From contig OY776131.1 in NCBI GenBank assembly GCA_963675135.1, positions 28,511,881-28,575,880 of the forward strand: a stretch of 64,000 nucleotides of DNA, in the 5' to 3' direction. Position 1 is the first letter of the stretch. Every line of letters starts with the position of its first letter. A model generated the notes under the pieces. It was given only the letters and a program-made list of their open reading frames with translations. It was not told the origin of the DNA and ran no database searches. A program made the position numbers and the translations under genes. Below are positions 58,850 to 64,000 of this stretch, in pieces. The stretch is from Galeopsis tetrahit. Its lineage: Eukaryota; Streptophyta; Magnoliopsida; Lamiales; Lamiaceae.

Positions 58850-59182
58850 AAGACCAAGACCAGAAGTCATCTTACATCAGCTGAGTAGAAGTCGTCTTAC
58901 ATCAGCTGAGTAGAAGTTATCTTACAACCAGCTGAGTAAAGACAGCAGAGTAAAGACAGCAGCTGAGAAGAAATAGCAGCTGTGTAAAGCCAGCTGAGTA
59001 AAGACAGCAGAGTAAAGACAGCAGCTGAGAAGAAACAGCAGCTGTGTAAAGTCAGCTGAGTAAAAACAGCAGAGTGAAGTCTTCTTACCAGCAGAGTGAA
59101 GTCTTCTTACCAGCAGAGTAGAAGTCTTCTTACCAGCAGAGTGAAGTCTTCTTACCAGCAGAGTAGAAGTCTTCTTACACAA
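58850..59182. repeat. CAGCTGAGTAAAGACAGC and CAGCAGAGTGAAGTC arrays (5' LTR)
   Basis: Mixed short tandem repeats. 58920-59060 alternates CAGCTGAGTAAAGACAGCAG units. 59066-59180 has five 22-23-bp units of CAGCAGAGTGAAGTCTTCTTAC; the 3' LTR (61350-61437) has four. The frames 59096-59281 (+) and 58922-59182 (-) are repeat artefacts. Confidence 0.92.
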
Positions 59183-60236
59183 TTAAAGGAAGACCAATCA
59201 CAGCTGAAATCAAGGATTGACAAGATATGTGCACAAGAAAGGAAAGTCAAAGATATGATTGAAATTACATGTCAATGGTAATATTCAATCATATCAAAAT
59301 CAAGAGATTGTCAATTCCTCAATTAGTGGAGATTTGAATTGCTATCATCCAACGGTAACATTCAAACATCAACACTATATAAATGAGCTCATACATCATT
59401 GGGAAAAGTGAGAAGAGGTGTGAGATGCAGAGGTCGAGCAAAGTGCTTAAAGTCCAGAAATAAGAAGAGCTCAAGAAGATCATTCATGAAGATTCAACAC
59501 GCATCACCTCATCCCCAGTGAGTGAACTCATACCATCTAAGCCAGTGCAACCACTCATATATATCCATAGCTTAGAGAGAATTTCCCAATCCTAGCATAA
59601 GGCTAAAACAGATTGTAAGGGAAATTCTCACCTAGTTCATATACACAAAACCCACCTTCTACCATAAAACCTTAGAAGTCAAGTTGAGTGTTTATCACTG
59701 TAAAGAGTCCAAGTGCTCTATAATCACTTGTGGAGTGCAAGTGCAAGTGCTTACAATCACTTGTGGGGGAAGTGCAAGTGCTTACAATCACTTGTGGAGA
59801 CCGTAGCAGTTAAGGGAACTGGCTCAGATCTCAAAGTCCTACCCTTGGGACTATAAAGGACAAGGCCCTTGTAATTTTTGGTAAATTAAAGGGATTAAAC
59901 ATCACGTGTGGACGTGAGAGTGGACGTAGGAACGTATATCCGAACCACTATAAATCAATGGGTTATTTACATTTCTGCACTTTACATTTCAAGTCTTTTC
60001 ATACATATTTGTGCATAAACTGTTTTACACACTGTATTTATTAAATAGACGAGTATAATATTTATGGGCACACTACAATTCCGCACTTAACTCCGATAAG
60101 TAATTAATCAGTCGACTAACTAGTCCTAGGCCCCTAGTGAAATCAGCGGACTAGTTACTTTGAAGAGTTAGTTTATTTTCCACACAATCTGCAGACATCA
60201 AGTCAGCTGATCTTAAACTCGTCTCAGGGACCAACA

Positions 60237-60975
60237 AGTGGTATCAGAGCCGTGTGTTCAAAAGACCATTGCTTTGAATTTTTGATTTTCGAAAATCTGC
60301 ACTTTTTATGTTGTTTTCAGAATTTAACGTGTGAGTACACTTTTTAAAGTGGAATTGCTGTTTTGAATCGAACTCACTGCTTTGCAGTGACGTGTAATGC
60401 TTTTTGGCCAAATTCCATCGTTTGAGCCATCAAAAACACGTTTTACTGTTTTCAATGGTCACCTGAATAGATCCATTTTTGAAAAACTGTTTTGCATGCA
60501 TTTTGTGTTCATAAAAATCATACTTGCATGTATTTGGATTATTGTTTGTTAAGAACAGGTCAACAACTAAGGGGGAACTTCAGTTCAACTGAGTTCTAGC
60601 CCTATCTGGATTTACACGCGTATGAGCAAGAAGAGGAGATCAAGATGATCAAGTTGTTAGAAGACCTGAAGGCAAGAAGAGCTTAAATTGGAAGTCGTCT
60701 GATTTGCAACATATCAGCTGAAGAGTAGATAAGAAGACCTTTGTAATAGCCGATTAGGTGAGTCCGTGCTTGTAAAGTGCAATATTAATAAAACTCATCT
60801 TTTTAGCTTTTGGAGATAACATCTAGTTATCTCATCTGATGACAACTTCTCATTGTCCTCATACAAAAGCCTTCTATTTTTACTCTTCTGCACTATTATA
60901 TGGACTCTAGCACTGTCTGTTCTTTATTGCTTCAGTTATTGTTAGATGATTTGGTTATATCAAAAAGGGGGAAAT
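60237..60975 (+). other. Internal region of coding-free LTR element, no gene
   Basis: It holds a 5' leader resembling that of the copia gag (GATCCATTTTTGAAAAACTG), a phrase AACTAAGGGGGAACTTCAG (60567 area) and the polypurine tract. No ORF over 60 codons is seen. Confidence 0.85.
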
Positions 60976-62289
60976 TGTTGGGATATGAATATCCTTAGTT
61001 TAGTTTTGATAAACCAAATCAAACATGTAATAGGATAAGTTGTATTGTATAGACAACTTTATTATACATCTTGTAATAGATAGGACTCTGGTTAGAAGAG
61101 AAGACTTGTCAATGCTCTAGAAGAGAAGAGAAGACCAAGACCAGAAGTCATCTTACATCAGCTGAGTAGAAGTCGTCTTACATCAGCTGAGTAGAAGTCA
61201 TCTTACAACCAGCTGAGTAAAGACAGCAGAGTAAAGACAGCAGCTGAGAATAAACAGCAGCTGTGTAAAGCCAGCTGAGTAAAGACAGCAGAGTAAAGAC
61301 AGCAGCTGAGAAGAAACAGCAGCTGTGTAAAGTCAGCTGAGTAAAAACAGCAGAGTGAAGTCTTCTTACCAGCAGAGTGAAGTCTTCTTACCAGCAGAGT
61401 AGAAGTCTTCTTACCAGCAGAGTGAAGTCTTATTACACAATTAAAGGAAGACCAATCACAGCTGAAATCAAGGATTGACAAGATATGTGCACAAGAAAGG
61501 AAAGTCAAAGATATGATTGAAATTACATGTCAATGGTAATATTCAATCATATCAAAATCAAGAGATTGTCAATTCCTCAATTAGTGGAGATTTGAATTGC
61601 TATCATCCAACGGTAACATTCAAACATCAACACTATGTAAATGAGCTCATACATCATTGGGAGTGTGAGAAGAGGTGTGAGATGCAGAGGTCGAGCAAAG
61701 TGCTTAAAGTCCAGAAATAAGAAGAGCTCAAGAAGATCATTCATGAAGATTCAACACGCATCACCTCATCCCCAGTGAGTGAACTCATACCATCTAAGCC
61801 AGTGCAACCACTCATATATATCCATAGCTTAGAGAGAATTTCCCAATCCTAGCATGAGGCTAAAACAGATTGTAAGGGAAATTCTCACCTAGTTCATATA
61901 CACAAAACCCACCTTCTACCATAAAACCTTAGAAGTCAAGTTGAGTGTTTATCACTGTAAAGAGTCCAAGTGCTCTATAATCACTTGTGGAGTTCAAGTG
62001 CAAGTGCTTACAATCACTTGTGGGGAAGTGCAAGTGCTTACAATCACTTGTGGAGACCGTAGCCGTTAGGACCGCTCAGATCTTAAAGTCCTACCCTTGG
62101 ACGTGAGAGTGGACGTAGGAACGTATATCCGAACCACTATAAATCAATGTGTTATTTACATTTCTGCACTTTACATTTCAAGTCTTTTCATACATATTTG
62201 TGCATAAACTGTTTTACACACTGTATTTATTAAATAGACGAGTATAATATTTATGGGCACACTACAATTCCGCATTTAACAACAAACTG

Positions 62290-63608
62290 TATTGATATCA
62301 GCTGATCAGCACAACCCTGGCTTACATGCCTATCCTCAAGATGAGAAGAGTAGAATACATGAAGACTAGAAGATCCTTGAAGACCAGATAAGTTAAGGTG
62401 CTTGTATACCTACTTATCTGATGGAGTCCAAGATTGAAGATGGCCTAAAGCAACACAAAGAATTGCCAGATCAGAAGAGTGTTACTCGACTGATATCAGA
62501 AGACAGAAGACCTAAGGCCAGAAGAGTAGTCAGAAGACTAGTAGTACAGATCAGAAGACTATGTGCTCTTCCAGGACTCGGCTTATTCCAAAGTCATCTT
62601 GCAATTCAAACGAAGACCTACCTTATTTAAAAGATTGACATGATCCCAGGATTGAAGCAATCAAGCGGCTGGAATCAAGGAATCAAGCCAACATGGAAAG
62701 ATTGCCCCAACGGCTAGTCAACTCCAACGGCTAGTTGCAAGCAATCACCATTATAAATACAAGAGGATGAGAAATCACAAAAACGAAGTTACAACGAGAG
62801 AATTCAACAAGCTAAGCAAGCAATCAAGCAAAAAGCCATACTGTTTTAAGAGTTCTCCAAGAGCCAGAAACCATTAGAATATTTGTAGCTCTTAAGTGAT
62901 TTCTATCCAACCCATAAGAACCTGAAACCTGTTCATATTGTATATTCATTGTTTTAGGCATAGTGGTTAAGCAATTTATAAGCTTGAACCATTAGTTGGA
63001 TACCCTTCAAAAACCCCAAACCCTCACCGAATGGTTAAAGTTTTTGAACCCCTCAAAGTGCAAGTGCTTACAATCAATTGTGGAGACCGTAGCTGTTAGG
63101 ACGGCTCAGATCTCAAAGTCCTATCCTTGGGACTATAAAGGACAAGACCCTTGTAATTTTTGGTAAATTAAAGGGATTAAACATCACGTTAGGACATGAG
63201 AGTGGACATAGGAACGTATATCCGAACCACTATAAACCTGGTGTTATTTACTTACTGCACTTTATATTTCTGTCATTTCATTTATCTTTATATAGTGCAT
63301 ACTGTATTTTCAACTGTCTTCAAAACAAGGCCATAACTTTCAAACCAGCATCAACTGAGCATTTTGATTAAGCAAAACAAGTTAACACTTTCTTAAGAAA
63401 CTAAAAGAACGAGTCTAATCAAGGCCTACCATAATTCCGCATATAACCTCTTCATTCAGATCACTATAGTCATCTGGACCAGCAGACTTGTAGTCCAGTT
63501 GACATAGCAATCAGAAGAGGTTCCCAACTCTCTTGAAAAAGTTTTAAAGTCTATTCACCCCTCCCCTCTAGACTTTAATCCCATTCACTACTTGTTCAGG
63601 GACCAACA
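62290..63608 (+). repeat. 3' LTR of copia element, right piece / next 5' LTR
   Basis: It continues the LTR from TATTGATATCAGCTGATCAG to GGGACCAACA and aligns with 44206-45581. Because it is followed directly by a primer-binding site it also serves as the 5' LTR of the next copy. The frame at 62421-62630 is a shadow of LTR sequence. Confidence 0.92.
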
Positions 63609-63610
63609 AG

Positions 63611-63622
63611 TGGTATCAGAGC
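63611..63622 (+). other. Primer-binding site of the next tandem copy
   Basis: TGGTATCAGAGC two bases after the LTR end: the intact initiator tRNA-Met type site. Confidence 0.93.
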
Positions 63623-63735
63623 AGTGGTTCTAACGGACTAGTGTCTCTAGATTATCAGAAGACTTGAGGGAGTCTTTCTGTAGTCCTCTTGAACAGATCT
63701 TTTTTTTTAAACTTGTTTTTGAAAACTCATACAGC

Positions 63736-64000
63736 ATGAGTGCTAATATGCGAAAGTTGCCTAAGTTTTCAGTTGAGGATTATGATTACTGGAAGATCAG
63801 GATGAGGAAGAATCTCACATCAGTCCACTACAAGATGTGGTCTGTAATCACAGAAGGTCCAATCACCATCATGACAGTCAACACTGCAAATGGTGATCCA
63901 GAAGTTCCAGTTGGAGAACTTGTTCCCAAGCCCATGAAGGATCTCACACCAGAAGAGATGAAGCAATCAAATCTCGATAGCATTGCTCAAGATTACATAA
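63736..64000 (+). CDS. Copia gag of the next tandem copy, partial
   Basis: ATG 63736 opens MSANMRKLPKFSVEDYDYWK and stays open to the window edge (88 codons). It differs from the gag at 45711 at four residues only over that length and has no stop so far. Distance from the LTR (127 bp) is the same as in the first copy (129 bp). The remainder lies outside the window, so its integrity is unknown. Confidence 0.92.
   Translation, partial: MSANMRKLPKFSVEDYDYWKIRMRKNLTSVHYKMWSVITEGPITIMTVNTANGDPEVPVGELVPKPMKDLTPEEMKQSNLDSIAQDYI

Larger units (their letters stand above)
58695..62284 (+). mobile_element. Coding-free LTR element (LARD/TRIM-like), TSD AACTG
   Basis: LTRs at 58695-60236 (1542 bp) and 60976-62284 (1309 bp) start TGTTGGGATATGAATATCC and end in CA, flanked by AACTG at 58690-58694 and 62285-62289. 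The internal region (60237-60975, 739 bp) has an intact primer-binding site (TGGTATCAGAGC, 60239-60250) and a polypurine tract (AAAAAGGGGGAAA, 60962-60974) but no gag or pol. It is therefore non-autonomous, probably served by a Sirevirus-like relative. The 3' LTR has two deletions: about 60 bp near 62100 and about 150 bp before its last four bases. The ORFs in it are spurious. Confidence 0.93.
44069..63608 (+). mobile_element. Sirevirus-like Ty1/copia element, nested
   Basis: 5' LTR 44069-45581, primer-binding site 45584-45595, gag 45711-54897 (interrupted), protease-integrase 55563-57269, RT-RNase H 57315-58544, 3' LTR 58558-58694 plus 62290-63608. The flank GCGGT (44064-44068) is not repeated after 63608; instead a new primer-binding site and gag start there. 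Three other elements are nested in it. The end of RNase H is fused directly to the 3' LTR at 58557, with no polypurine tract left, so an internal deletion occurred. Several nonsense codons and frameshifts: defective. Confidence 0.88.

Noticed and set aside
58922..59281. Repetitive ORFs in the coding-free LTR element (also 61203-61508)
   Set aside because: They come from CAGCTG/CAGCAG arrays in an LTR; no start context or similarity.

Overview
The window is a nuclear, repeat-dense piece of a flowering-plant genome. It is almost entirely transposable elements nested inside one another, and no intact host gene is visible. The one recognisable host-gene piece is a broken fragment that reads as a CYP76-family cytochrome P450. 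CYP76 enzymes are common in terpenoid-producing asterids, so a mint-order (Lamiales) plant is a reasonable but unproven guess.

Layout, left to right. 1-3960: remains of a Ty3/gypsy Tat-lineage element (minus strand) with scrambled LTR-like blocks; a second copy lies at 22049-25680. 4423-8431: LTR of a Sirevirus-like Ty1/copia element (minus strand), carrying an Athila-type solo LTR, which carries a Mutator-like TIR element, which carries a Stowaway MITE. 8447-8885 and 18724-19309: the terminal ORF of a copia element, split by an autonomous-type CACTA transposon (8886-18720) with a TNP2 gene and a multi-exon second gene ending in a Ulp1-like protease fragment. 19262-21355: another copia LTR (minus) with a chromovirus-type solo LTR and a Stowaway MITE. 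26011-27294: an inverted-repeat unit around the CYP76 fragment. 27313-44068: a long Athila-lineage gypsy element (minus strand) with 3' LTR, polypurine tract, env-like ORF, integrase, RNase H, RT, protease and gag end. It is interrupted at 31204-35175 by a smaller CACTA element.

44069-64000: a plus-strand Sirevirus-like copia element inserted in the Athila gag. Its gag holds a solo LTR (46390-53833), which holds a nearly complete young copia element (48128-53647, minus), which holds a PIF/Harbinger-like MITE (49686-50007). Its 3' LTR holds a coding-free LTR element (58695-62284). After that 3' LTR the sequence continues straight into a new primer-binding site and a second gag reading off the window edge, so the copia elements are in LTR-sharing tandem.

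Most insertion boundaries are supported by target-site duplications read directly from the sequence: CTTCT, TAAAACATC, TA, TTC, TTACT, TAG, CAACT, ATTTT, TCA and AACTG. Nearly all coding regions are dead, many by changes that look like CGA to TGA, CAA to TAA or TGG to a stop, as expected for methylated transposon DNA. Points of most interest are an internal promoter-like and intron-like leader before the Athila env-like ORF, the CACTA second gene with a Ulp1-like fragment, and the coding-free LTR element.
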